Positions 55,201-62,544 of a DNA stretch of 64,000 nt are shown here, one piece after another. The first letter of the stretch is position 1. Every line of letters starts with the position of its first letter. A program made the translations under genes and the position numbers. The notes under the pieces are model-generated. The model saw only the letters and a program-made list of their open reading frames with translations. It was not told where the DNA came from and searched no databases. The stretch spans positions 186,001 through 250,000 of the forward strand of contig JAUIFE010000005.1 of assembly GCA_030429565.1 (NCBI GenBank). The letters are read 5' to 3'. Origin of the DNA: Holophagae bacterium. GTDB taxonomy: Bacteria > Acidobacteriota > Holophagae > Acanthopleuribacterales > Acanthopleuribacteraceae.

Positions 55201-58200
55201 GCCGTGTAGCAAAGGTCGGCCAGGTTCCACACGTTGTTTTGGTCGAGCGCGTGGTTCCAGGCGCGCAGCATGTCGCGCAGCGGTTCCACTTCCTTCGCCG
55301 ACAATGTCAGCACGTGGTACTCGCCGATGGGTTCTTCGTTAATGGCGGGCAGTGGCGCTTCCTCAATGATTAAGTGCGCATTGGTGCCGCCAAAGCCGAA
55401 CGATGAAACGCCGGCGCGACGGGGGTGTTCTTTGCGACGCCACAAACGCGCGCGGTCGTTGATGTAGAACGGCGTTTCCTCGAACGAGATGTGGCGGTTG
55501 GGGTTGCGAACGTGCAGGGTTGGTGGAATCTCGCCGTTGGTCATCGCCAAGGCGACCTTGATGATGCCTGCTACGCCCGCCGCCGGTTCCAGGTGACCGA
55601 TGTTGGACTTAACCGAACCGATCGCCGTTGAACCCCAGCTCGATTCGCGGCGGAAGACTTCGGCTAAAGCGCGGATCTCGATGGGGTCGCCGAGTGAGGT
55701 GCCCGTGCCATGGGCTTCGATGTAGTCGATGGTGTCGGGCGTGACGCCGGCGCGTTGATAAGCTTTGCGAATCACGTTTTGCTGGGCCAAGGGGCTGGGT
55801 GCGGTTAAGCCGACTTTCTGGTGGCCGTCGTGGTTGACGGCGGTTCCTTTAATGACACACCAAATGGTGTCGCCGTCGGCCATCGCGCGTTCCAGTGGCT
55901 TGATCAACAGTGCGCCCGCGCCTTCACCGCGTACGTAGCCGTCGGCTTCGTCGTCGAAGGTTTGGCAGCGACCCTGCGGTGACAGCATGCCGCCCTGACT
56001 GAAACGGATGGTGTTGTCGGGTTCGAGGATCAAGTTGACGCCGCCGACCAGTGCCGTGGAAATCAAACCTTCGCGCAAAGCGTTACAGGCCAGGTCGATG
56101 GCGACCAGCGAGGACGAACAAGCCGTGTCGACGACCATGCTCGGCCCTTGCCAGTTGAACAGGTAGGAGATGCGGTTGGCGACCAGCGACAAGGCGTTGC
56201 CGGTGCCGGTGTGGGCGTCCCAGAAGGCGTCGGTGCCGCGCAGGTAACTGGGGTACTCGTTGGCGATCAGGCCCATGTAAACGCCGGTGCTGCTGTTGGT
56301 AAAGTCCGAAGGCCGGTAACCCGCGTGTTCTACCGCGTGCCAGGCCACTTCCAGGATCAGGCGTTGCATTGGATCCATGCGGCGTGCTTCCACCGCGCTG
56401 ATGCCGAAGAACTTGTAGTCGAAGTGGTCGACGCCGTTTACCAAACCCTGCCACTTGCTGACCGTGCCCGCTTTGCGGCGGCCTTGCGGATCGTAGAAGC
56501 GGCGCCAATCCCAGCGTTGCGCCGGAACTTCGGTGACCGAATCGATGCCGACGCGCAGGTTCTGCCAAAACTGTTCGATATCGTTGGCGCCGGGAAAGCG
56601 GCAAGCCATGCCGACGACGGCAAACCCTTCGGCGCCCGCGCTTTCGCGCACAACCGGCGCCGCCGTGGCCACAAGCGGTGCTTTTGCCGCCGGTTTGGTT
56701 TTGGCTGTGGGTTTGCCAACCGGCTTAACTACGGGTTTGGGTTTGGGCGCGGTTTTGACTTCAGCTTTGGCTACGGCTTTGGGCGCCTTGGTTTTGGCGG
56801 CTTCGGCTTGTTGCAGACGGGCGCCGTAGTTTTGCGTGAGCCACTGCGCCATCGTGCGCACGGTGGGGTAGGCAAAGATCAACGTGGTATCGACCTTTTC
56901 ACCCGTCAGTTTCGCCAGTTTTTCGTTGAGCAGACCGACCAAGAGCGACGTGCCACCCAGTTCGAAGAAGTTGTCGTCGACGCCGACACCGTCCGTTTTA
57001 AGGACCTCGCGCCAGATTGCCGCCAACTGTTGTTCGGCCGCGTTGGACGCCGCTTTAAACGAACCGTCGAGTAGCAGGTTTTCGCGCGTCGGTGCCGGCA
57101 AACTCTTGCGGTCGACCTTGCCGTTGGGCGTGAGCGGCATGCGGTCGACCAGCACGAACTGTTCCGGGTGCATGTAGTGTGGCAGGTTGTCTTCCAAGTG
57201 ATCGCGCACCGCCTTGAGGCTGAGGCGAGCGCGTTCGGCGATCAGGTAACCGACCAGATGCGCTTCGCCCGCGTCCTCGCCGCGACGGGCGGTGACAATG
57301 GCTTTTTCGATGTCGGCGTGGGTATCCAAAATCGCTTCGATTTCTTCCAGTTCAATGCGGAAGCCGCGAATTTTGACTTGGAAATCGGCGCGACCATGGA
57401 AGTCGATGACGCCGTCCTCGTCGAAGGAGGCGAGGTCGCCGGTCCAGTACATGCGTGCTCCGGGCTCATCGCTGAAGGGATCGGCCAAAAACCGTTCGGC
57501 GGTCAGGTCGGGGCGGTTGCGGTAGCCGAGGCTGAGACCTTCGCCGCCGATGTAGAGGTTGCCCTGCGTGCCGGTGGGAACCGGTTGGAACTGGTCGTCG
57601 AGAATGTAAATTGCCGTGTTGGCGATGGGTTTGCCGACCGGAATCGCTTTCTCGGCGTGGGTGACGTGGTGGCAGGTCGACCAGATTGTGGTTTCGGTGG
57701 GACCGTACAGATTGTAGAAAGGTCCACTGTGGGCCAGCAGCCGTGCCGCCAAATCGCGCGAAATCGCTTCGCCGCCGCTCAGTACTTTAAAGCCGGCTTG
57801 CGGTGGGCGGCCGGCGCGGAACAACAGTTCCCAGGTCGCCGGCGTGGCCTGCATCATGGTGGCGCCGCTCGCTTCAATCAGGTCGGCCAAGGCTTGGCCG
57901 TCGGCGGCGGTGGCGCGGTCGGCGATGACCACCGTGGCGCCGAACAAAATCGGCAGGAACAGTTCCAACACCGAGATATCAAAAGAGATGGAGGTGACGG
58001 CGAGCAGGATGTCGTCATCGCCGATGCCTGGTTCGCGTTGCATTGCGTAAAGGAAGTTGACCACGGTTTGGTGGCGGATCAGGACCCCTTTGGGGCGGCC
58101 GGTGCTGCCCGACGTGTAGATCGCGTAGGCCAAGGCGCCCGCATCTCCGGCTTCAATCGTTGCCTCGGGTTGTTCAGCAATCCAGGCGGCGGCGTCGCTC

Positions 58201-60167
58201 AGGTCCAAGCTGCTCTGGTTTTCGTTCAGCCAGGCCGGTTTGTCGCCGTTGGTGAGGACCAGCGAGACGTCGCCGTCTTCACAGATCATGGCCAAGCGGT
58301 CGGCTGGGTAAGCCGGATCGAGCGGCAGGTAGGCCGCGCCGATTTTGAGGGTTGCCAATAAGGCTATCAACATCTGTTCGCTGCGTTCCATGCAAATGCC
58401 GACCAGCGACCCGGCGCAGGCGCCTTCGTGTAAAAGTGCGTGGGCCAGACGGTTGGCGGCGGCTTCAAGTGCGGCGTAGGTCAAACGCGTTTCGCCGAAG
58501 ACGGCGGCTGTCGCATTTGGTGTTTGGGCCGCTTGGCGGCTGAACAGATGGTGCAGCGTGGCCGTGCGAGGATAATCGGTGCGCGCTACGCGGCCGTGGG
58601 GCAACTTGGCGTTGCTGCTTATACGACCGACGTGCGGCGTTTGCTTGAGCACAATCAGCTCGGCTTCCACTTGGCTGACCAACGTCATGGCGTCGAAGTC
58701 AAAGGCTTGGTCTACTTCAATTTGGATGGAGCGGGTGTTGTAGTGCACGCGAATCGGCGTGGTGGTGTTGCCGGTTGGGCTGTCGAAGTAAATGCCGACC
58801 TGGGGTGTCCAGTCGGGGTTGCTTTCGTTTTTGGCGAGGCGGGCGGGCAGGTCGGCCAAGAAACCGAGCATGCGGCGCGTTTGTTTCATTTCTTCAGCAA
58901 TGGCGACCGCTTCGTCGGCGACGGGGAAGGGCATCAGTGGATGGTGGATCGGGCAGGTTTCCACCTTTTCCAATTCGCTTTGCAAGGCGAAGGCGTCGCC
59001 GGTGAAGTCGTATTCGCGCTGGAGCACGCGTTTGAGCGCCAAGCACAGGTCGGCGGTGGCGACGCGGTGGCTGTGGGCGGCGTTGAGCCGGCCGGAACTG
59101 TAACTGTGGCTGCGCGCAATCTCGTCGCGGCTGCGCAGCGGGGTCAGCTCGATCAGGCGTTGTCGCCAAAAAGCTTCACGGCGTGCCAGTTCCTTCTGCA
59201 AACGGTTGACGGTTTTAAGTGTTTGCTTCTCGGGATAACGCAAGCGGCTGCCGACCTGGAGACCGGTTTCCGCGAGCGGGACATGGCGACCGTCGAGGTC
59301 GACGAATTGGGACAACACGAGTTCGCCGCTCGCGGTGGCGACGGTCACGCCGGCGTTGCCGACGGCGACCACGCTGCCTGGCGCGGCATCGCTTTGGGCC
59401 GCGCCCTTGCTCATGCGGCGTGGGACCAGGAAGCGCGCGCCGGCGGCCGAGGCCGTCAAACATTTGGGCAGGGCCAGCGGGTTGGCGTAAGTGCCGTAGT
59501 TGAGGCCGCGATGCAGGCTGAGCACCGCATCGGCGCTTTGGCTGAAATCAATCACCGCGTTGCCTTTGGGTTTGCGCGTGCTGGTGAAAAACCGTCTGGC
59601 GCGGTCGGGTTGTGGTTGCGCTTGCAGGTCGCCTTCCGTCAGACCTTCAATCAACTCGGCGAAGGCTTCCAAACCGGCGAAGAAACATTTGGTATTCAAC
59701 CCGGCGACGGTGTCGTTGGCGCCGATCGGCCATTCGCGTTTGACCAAAATACGGCCGGCGTCAACCGCTGGTACCAACTCGTGCCAGGTAATACCGTAAC
59801 TTGTGGCGCCGTTCATCAGCGCCCAGGCCGGTGTGTTGCGACCCGCGTAATCGGGCAAGGGGCCGTCGTGAAAATTGATGCAACCCTGGCTGGGTGCCTT
59901 AATTAAATCGTCTTCCAAAATGTGGAAGTTGACGATGCTGAACAGGTAGTCGAAGGATTGGCCGACAAGGGTGGCGCGTGCTTCGTAACGGCAATGGGGA
60001 ACCGCCGTCGTTTCACACCAAGCGACAGCCGTTGGGTCTTCGGTCACCGCCGCGAGGATCTGGTGACCTTGATCGCGCAGCATTTCAGCGCAGCGAACCA
60101 ACATGTTGCCTTGACCGACAAGCACGCAACGAAAAGGTTTGATATGAATAGGTTTATTTTCCAACAT
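49224..60167 (-). CDS. PKS1: formyltransferase-A(Gly)-PCP loading unit, KS-DH-KR-ACP, KS-AT
   Basis: 3647 residues. I start at ATG 60167, which has GGAG upstream; the frame runs to 60437, but the added part looks non-coding. Domains: formyltransferase (NFHDGPLPDYAG ~97, ITWHELVPAVDAGRIL), a condensation-like remnant (~300-490), adenylation domain (YTSGSTGRPKG ~686, RGFRIELEEIE ~936) with specificity residues D-I-L-Q-L-G-L-I-W, the known glycine code, and PCP (LGGTSLL ~1072). Module 1: ketosynthase (DTACSSSL ~1349), no AT, dehydratase (HIVNEKAVLP ~1839; second site LLDGAFQ), ketoreductase (LITGGLGGLG ~2311), ACP (MGLDSMLS ~2619). Module 2 start: ketosynthase (DTLCSSSL ~2906) and malonyl-type acyltransferase (GHSVGEY ~3356, HAFH ~3457), continued on PKS2. 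Formylated amino-acid starters of this kind are known from linear gramicidin and oxazolomycin. Confidence 0.93.
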   Translation of the reverse strand: MLENKPIHIKPFRCVLVGQGNMLVRCAEMLRDQGHQILAAVTEDPTAVAWCETTAVPHCRYEARATLVGQSFDYLFSIVNFHILEDDLIKAPSQGCINFHDGPLPDYAGRNTPAWALMNGATSYGITWHELVPAVDAGRILVKREWPIGANDTVAGLNTKCFFAGLEAFAELIEGLTEGDLQAQPQPDRARRFFTSTRKPKGNAVIDFSQSADAVLSLHRGLNYGTYANPLALPKCLTASAAGARFLVPRRMSKGAAQSDAAPGSVVAVGNAGVTVATASGELVLSQFVDLDGRHVPLAETGLQVGSRLRYPEKQTLKTVNRLQKELARREAFWRQRLIELTPLRSRDEIARSHSYSSGRLNAAHSHRVATADLCLALKRVLQREYDFTGDAFALQSELEKVETCPIHHPLMPFPVADEAVAIAEEMKQTRRMLGFLADLPARLAKNESNPDWTPQVGIYFDSPTGNTTTPIRVHYNTRSIQIEVDQAFDFDAMTLVSQVEAELIVLKQTPHVGRISSNAKLPHGRVARTDYPRTATLHHLFSRQAAQTPNATAAVFGETRLTYAALEAAANRLAHALLHEGACAGSLVGICMERSEQMLIALLATLKIGAAYLPLDPAYPADRLAMICEDGDVSLVLTNGDKPAWLNENQSSLDLSDAAAWIAEQPEATIEAGDAGALAYAIYTSGSTGRPKGVLIRHQTVVNFLYAMQREPGIGDDDILLAVTSISFDISVLELFLPILFGATVVIADRATAADGQALADLIEASGATMMQATPATWELLFRAGRPPQAGFKVLSGGEAISRDLAARLLAHSGPFYNLYGPTETTIWSTCHHVTHAEKAIPVGKPIANTAIYILDDQFQPVPTGTQGNLYIGGEGLSLGYRNRPDLTAERFLADPFSDEPGARMYWTGDLASFDEDGVIDFHGRADFQVKIRGFRIELEEIEAILDTHADIEKAIVTARRGEDAGEAHLVGYLIAERARLSLKAVRDHLEDNLPHYMHPEQFVLVDRMPLTPNGKVDRKSLPAPTRENLLLDGSFKAASNAAEQQLAAIWREVLKTDGVGVDDNFFELGGTSLLVGLLNEKLAKLTGEKVDTTLIFAYPTVRTMAQWLTQNYGARLQQAEAAKTKAPKAVAKAEVKTAPKPKPVVKPVGKPTAKTKPAAKAPLVATAAPVVRESAGAEGFAVVGMACRFPGANDIEQFWQNLRVGIDSVTEVPAQRWDWRRFYDPQGRRKAGTVSKWQGLVNGVDHFDYKFFGISAVEARRMDPMQRLILEVAWHAVEHAGYRPSDFTNSSTGVYMGLIANEYPSYLRGTDAFWDAHTGTGNALSLVANRISYLFNWQGPSMVVDTACSSSLVAIDLACNALREGLISTALVGGVNLILEPDNTIRFSQGGMLSPQGRCQTFDDEADGYVRGEGAGALLIKPLERAMADGDTIWCVIKGTAVNHDGHQKVGLTAPSPLAQQNVIRKAYQRAGVTPDTIDYIEAHGTGTSLGDPIEIRALAEVFRRESSWGSTAIGSVKSNIGHLEPAAGVAGIIKVALAMTNGEIPPTLHVRNPNRHISFEETPFYINDRARLWRRKEHPRRAGVSSFGFGGTNAHLIIEEAPLPAINEEPIGEYHVLTLSAKEVEPLRDMLRAWNHALDQNNVWNLADLCYTANIGRELFEHRVALVVNSVDQLSDKLHLAELVTCNQKLRRLGIFRSAEVLVEEKESRVTQICRDLSRDDWQKLVRFCPAVAEYPCGDEQRNKSRMLYTALAELFSLGFAIDWHAVDGRRQPRRLPLPTYPFVARLCRVPRPAMKRNAGSPHPLVFREQASIGQALFEPFLERDGNWVLDQHIVNEKAVLPGAAMLDLACFGLNHVQKPMHLTDVAFTAPIFERERQDGKVMLNLKPNSSNGLTLTINEDGDKQRFFTALAGDGQSATTPAITRPNPNLAHEIDIDELYNQFEHAGLMYGPLFRCVRRVQVQHNWVFGEVELDESVQIDDHLLHPALLDGAFQCALAPQATRAQALYLPFLVEEVHLLQALPRRFKVVVELAEDDNGGALLRGNITLLDGNDQLLASLRDMSWKRVSQESRAVLARRIWRPATLSDRTLPQGHWLIFGEDNAVVAGLRAGLAQRGSMVTQIVRGEHFQILAPDRVAINPEKGEDYQSLRHLADRMSPATVGLLHCWSLNNESDNAAAMVNGVHALYHLARAWQDVKPDNGELLLRVLTCGATAASGRFVPANAALTGLAQVVRREFPRLNCGTIDLGRFPKKINDERLWYVLESLVDENPELLLPEESLKALVPGLEPQWTAVKEAAAIRRGGVYLITGGLGGLGLAIGLWLAREYNAQLALISRSGRVADPALLKQIRQTGVALEIVRADVADEAQMERALHQIHLRLGRIHGIFHAAGVLRDKLIVNSSREDFDAVLRPKVEGTLVLDKLTTRDKPELMVLFSSVSGLFGNAGQGAYAAANRFLDRFAEQRNAAGNRTISIAWGLWREVGMGVDFVETAEARGYCTHTTVEGLALLKRALGLSDATLATVPAKTFFEESQTSGRPRTAPAPAAKVVPVAAPTATVSTPTPAPAAPPATAVVAAVDSEQVLDLALALVTRKLAGALECSEDEVAHDIPFLEMGLDSMLSINIVKDLEEHTDKKLPRTLFFDYANVEQLAEALVDRYQFKVPADSGIEPVAPVAAVAAKPAPAVTAPPIAVAPPKAQVAPKAAPQPKPTPVASTPAVAASAAATVPQANDEGAAPIAVIGMAGRMPGAANLDQLWDILKSGRDMVDEVPEDRWDIKRFFDEDPETSGTTYSRWGGFLEKLYDFDPLFFRISPMEAEWIDPQQRILMETAWETLEDAGYASGRLRGSKTGVYVGASYTHYRDQKVGDVMPTFAGLGNLNAILTNRLSYFLDLRGPCMTVDTLCSSSLVAVNLAIESLRRGESDYALAGGVHADLSPRYYQMACRLRAFSPTGRCRTFDKGADGFVPGEGVGLILLKRLDQALADGDHIHGVIRGSAVNHGGQSSGLTVPSRNAQAELVRTALRDAGLKANDLSYIEAHGTGTALGDPIEVGALSQVFEEDTDQTQFCGLGSLKTNIGHLEPAAGIAGLLKVLLCLREQQLPASLHVNETNPEIDFTASPFYVNTQLKNWQPVQGVRRAGVSSFGMGGVNAHIILEQAPAQPEQREASGRKEHILTLSARSRNSLEAMITKFAHLKGAARDAAVGDLCYSANTGRAHFNHRLAVIGTNTEEILEKLARLEQQGKPRRLPAGVIFGKGARAPKTAMLFTGQGSQYPGMGRELYETQPVFRATLDDCADILKDLMPIPLLDLLYDDQHSEDIHNTVYAQPALFAIEYATACMWLDWGVKPAAVLGHSVGEYVAACVAGVFDMEQGLRLVAERGRLMGSLPLGVGTMAAVLAPRDQVQPLLDRYPELAVAAENGPANTVISGERKQLEALLGELKGETQVMRLRVSHAFHSPMLDPILDTFEALAAKTSYRKARIPLISNLTGQAKTAVPDAAYWRDHLRGTVAFAAGVESLHQMGMTHFLEVGPHPTLSSLGRHIRNMESAVWIPSMERGRDNHPVVLRALAKLYSAGTPINWEAVDRDTGYRRVPLPTYAFERRTYRAPDPTPTHNPDVVTTQDDAHPLHPLIDRRIVIKLGGSET

Positions 60168-60460
60168 TGTGGGTCTCCAGGATAAGCGTAGGTGGAAGAA
60201 GATAAACCGCTGTCCTTCAACGCCGGTGGCGCTGTCGGTAATTCGACCCGTCAAGGGTGGGGCGCGGTGCAAGTCGGACGGCCGGATAGAGCGGGGCCGA
60301 CTCGGTCGCAATGACGAGGGCGAATTGGGAAAACGAGCGGTATGTCTTGCCGAGCGATGGACTCGAGCGGAGAAGAACAAGATGGGTTCGTGTCTGCAAC
60401 CAAAGGACTGGAGGATGCGGTTGCATGGGGCGGCCAAAGAGACTGTGGAGAAGCTGTAAC

Positions 60461-60466
60461 ATTATA
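60461..60466 (-). promoter_or_regulatory. Candidate -10 element of the PKS operon
   Basis: A perfect TATAAT on the minus strand in an AT island of otherwise GC-rich sequence, 294 nt before the PKS1 start. No strong -35 box lies at 16-18 nt. If used, the operon has a long untranslated leader. Confidence 0.35.
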
Positions 60467-60577
60467 AAATAGTGTTAGTTGCAAGCTTGATCGCGGCGGC
60501 CGGCACCTGACGGAACCAAAGGACGTGGGAGACATCGTTTCCATGTGTTGGGCTGGGGGGCGACACGTGGAAGTTGC

Positions 60578-60615
60578 GATCACCGGCGGGAAAGCGTGGG
60601 GGCTTGCCGGTGATC
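60578..60615. other. Long perfect hairpin upstream of the PKS operon
   Basis: GATCACCGGC (60578-60587) and GCCGGTGATC (60606-60615) form a 10-bp perfect stem, with AAGC/GCTT pairing inside. It could be an operator or another member of the nearby structured repeats. Confidence 0.5.
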
Positions 60616-60703
60616 GGCTGGGAACCTAAAGTGGGCGAGGGCACTGCCAAGAATCGTTCACTTTAGGGTTAGGGCGGGGGCGTGTTGGCCGCGTGCTGCG
60701 TTT

Positions 60704-60759
60704 CATCCCGGCGAAAGGCGCCGACCTTGGTTGCGTGGGGCTGAACCAAGCAGGGGATG
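60704..60759. repeat. Structured intergenic repeat, unit 1 (diverged)
   Basis: Outer stem CATCCC/GGGATG (60704-60709, 60754-60759), a GGCGAAAG hairpin and a 7-bp stem CTTGGTT/AACCAAG (60726-60732, 60744-60750). The layout matches units 2 and 3, but the sequence is more diverged. Confidence 0.5.
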
Positions 60760-60811
60760 TTGGGTAACGCATCTGCAGTGTGGCTAACAACGAGGACTTG
60801 GCGTCGGTTGG

Positions 60812-60864
60812 CTTCCCGTTCGTAAGGCGAAAGCCGTGTCCCCGGTTGGGACGGAGGTGGGAAG
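60812..60864. repeat. Structured intergenic repeat, unit 2 (53 nt)
   Basis: Outer stem CTTCCC/GGGAAG, then GTAAGGC-GAAA-GCCGTG, then stem GTCCC/GGGAC. It has the same length and order of parts as unit 3. Confidence 0.6.
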
Positions 60865-60952
60865 TGCCGGTCACCCTTTGGGGTTCGCGCGCAACTGCCG
60901 GCGCCTGGCTTTTTAGGAATGAAGTTGGTTGCTCCGGTTCTGCGTGCGGCGT

Positions 60953-61005
60953 CTTCCCGGTTGTAAGGCAACTGCCGTGACGTCGCTGACGTCGTTGGTG
61001 GGAAG
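60953..61005. repeat. Structured intergenic repeat, unit 3 (53 nt)
   Basis: Outer stem CTTCCC/GGGAAG, then GTAAGGC-AACT-GCCGTG, then stem GACG/CGTC. The last stem differs from unit 2 at several positions but still pairs, which suggests that structure is kept. Confidence 0.6.
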
Positions 61006-61070
61006 GCTCGGTTTTGTGGGGGCACAAGCGCGTGGCATTGCCGCGAGGTGCGCACCGGAGCGGGTGGTTT

Positions 61071-62243
61071 TTAGTTTTCGATGTAGACCAAACCGAAAGG
61101 GGCTGAATCGGTGGCCAACTCGGTAGGTTGGGGGCCCGGCGCCAGTTCAAGGCCGCCGTCGGGCAGGATGCGGTAACCGACGACTCCACCGATACCGCCG
61201 TTGACCAAGTAGAGGAATTGGTCGTCACCGGTGATGATCATGTCGAGTGGTTCGTCGTTGATTTCGTCGAACTTGGGCACATCGATGACTTCAATGAAGT
61301 TCAAGGTTCCCTCGGGGTTAACCGTGTAGCGCGAAATCGTGTCACTGCGGGTGTTGGTGGTATAGAGATTCTGGCCGTCGCTGGTCAAGACGATCCAACA
61401 TGCCGCACCTTGGTCACCGGTGGTGTAAGGGAAACCGGGGATGGGTGCGATTTGCCCGGTGGAACCCGAGCGCAGGAAAGAGGACAACAAGCCGGGGCGC
61501 TCGTCGAGCTCAACCAGGTTGGACACAAATACTTGCGTGTCGTTGATCGGGCTAAACGCGAAACCCAAAGGCTGGGTGATAACCGAATCGAAGGGTGACC
61601 CCGGTGCCGGTGTCAATAAACCGGTTTCGTGGTCCAGCATGAAGCTGTCGATTTTGTGGTCACCGACGCGGGCGCCGAGCATGTTGACGCCGTCAGGGGC
61701 GAAATCGACGGCCAGCACGAATGCCGGTGGGTTGATGGGCAACGGAATGACTGAATCGGGAATGGGTGTCAGTGTTTCGTTGACCTCGTCCCAGCGCAGA
61801 CCGCGGTAATCGCACTCAACACAGAAGTTGAGGTTGGTACCGAGGTGGGCGACGTACATGACGTCGTCGGACAGCGCCATGCAGGAAGGCACCTGGCCGC
61901 CGGTATCAAAGGGTGAGCCCGGCACTTGGGTTAAGGTGCCGTCGTCGGCAACGCGAAACACGGAGATGTTGTTGGTGAGAATGTTGATGGCAAACAAGTG
62001 TCGGCCGTCTTCGGTGGCGATCAGGCCGTTCTGTGTGAAAGGTGTCACGGTCAGGCCCCAGCCGCCGGTCTCCCAAGGGGAGCCTGGCAGTTGGACGAGC
62101 GTGCCGTCCTCCTGGATTTCGAAACCGATGACGGTGTTTCCGAAGGCGTTACCGATAGTGTAAATGTACCGACCGGCAAAGCTGTTCAGGGTGGACAAGA
62201 TCAGACAGAAACAGACAAGTCGTGTTAGGCTTGTAATAGTCAT
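61071..62243 (-). CDS. Exported beta-propeller protein, lactonase/YVTN-like
   Basis: 390 residues with a signal peptide (LVCFCLILSTLNSFAG, cut near residue 23). The mature protein is built of repeated blades of the 6-phosphogluconolactonase/YVTN type: RYIYTIGNAFGNTVIGFEIQ, LFAINILTNNISVFRVADDG, LYTTNTRSDTISRYTVNPEG, LYLVNGGIGGVVGYRILPDG, each with a following PGSP(W/F)-x-TGG-like turn. Such exported members usually lack demonstrated lactonase activity and may bind ligands or surfaces. It is separated from the PKS operon by a 900-bp gap and probably forms its own transcription unit. Confidence 0.8.
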   Translation of the reverse strand: MTITSLTRLVCFCLILSTLNSFAGRYIYTIGNAFGNTVIGFEIQEDGTLVQLPGSPWETGGWGLTVTPFTQNGLIATEDGRHLFAINILTNNISVFRVADDGTLTQVPGSPFDTGGQVPSCMALSDDVMYVAHLGTNLNFCVECDYRGLRWDEVNETLTPIPDSVIPLPINPPAFVLAVDFAPDGVNMLGARVGDHKIDSFMLDHETGLLTPAPGSPFDSVITQPLGFAFSPINDTQVFVSNLVELDERPGLLSSFLRSGSTGQIAPIPGFPYTTGDQGAACWIVLTSDGQNLYTTNTRSDTISRYTVNPEGTLNFIEVIDVPKFDEINDEPLDMIITGDDQFLYLVNGGIGGVVGYRILPDGGLELAPGPQPTELATDSAPFGLVYIEN

Positions 62244-62544
62244 AAGAAAACCTCGCTAGATCGAGAAGCAGGGCGAATGACCAAGGGAGGGACGGTTCGA
62301 TTAACAGTGTATGGTGATGAAACGTGATCAATAAAAGATAATATCGGGGTGGACGGGTATCACGTCATCCTAACATACCGGCTTAAACTGTCAAGCAATT
62401 GGGCCTTTTTTTACTAACCCTCGGAAATTTGCCAGTGCTTATCCTCAGGTTTGATGGGATTCGGGTGGTGGCACTACCCCATAGTTATATGAGGGTGACG
62501 GGAAGTTTCAAAAAGTTGCGCTTTTTGAAAAACTTTTTTCCTGT
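62244..62544. other. Intergenic region between the beta-propeller and VOC genes
   Basis: About 300 AT-rich bases. The left part should hold the beta-propeller promoter (minus strand). The right part holds the hairpin at 62506-62530. No gene is seen. Confidence 0.5.
62506..62530 (-). terminator. Hairpin after the VOC gene
   Basis: TTTCAAAAAG (62506-62515) and CTTTTTGAAA (62521-62530) form a perfect 10-bp stem with a TTGCG loop, 15 nt past the VOC stop. A T-run follows on the plus strand, not the minus, so the minus-strand terminator role is plausible but imperfect. Confidence 0.55.

Larger units (their letters stand above)
60168..61070. other. Upstream region of the PKS operon, with structured repeats
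   Basis: About 900 bases without a supported gene. From left to right: a ~290-nt presumed leader of the PKS transcript, a TATAAT at 60461-60466 in a short AT island, a 10-bp hairpin (60578-60615) and three structured repeat units (60704-60759, 60812-60864, 60953-61005). Minus-strand frames across it show no known protein. Confidence 0.55.

Noticed and set aside
58440..59906. Plus-strand frame of about 490 codons opposite the PKS1 loading region
   Set aside because: Antisense to well-supported adenylation and formyltransferase domains; composition typical of a shadow frame.
60168..60437. N-terminal extension of PKS1
   Set aside because: The added 90 residues are Arg/Pro/Ser-rich without similarity, while ATG 60167 directly precedes the formyltransferase fold and has a ribosome binding site.
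60704..61005. CRISPR-like array
   Set aside because: Only two or three imperfect units, unequal spacing, strong internal structure and no cas genes.
60626..61228. Minus-strand frame of 200 codons across the structured repeats
   Set aside because: It runs through the repeat units and overlaps the end of the beta-propeller gene; the internally repetitive translation comes from the repeats.
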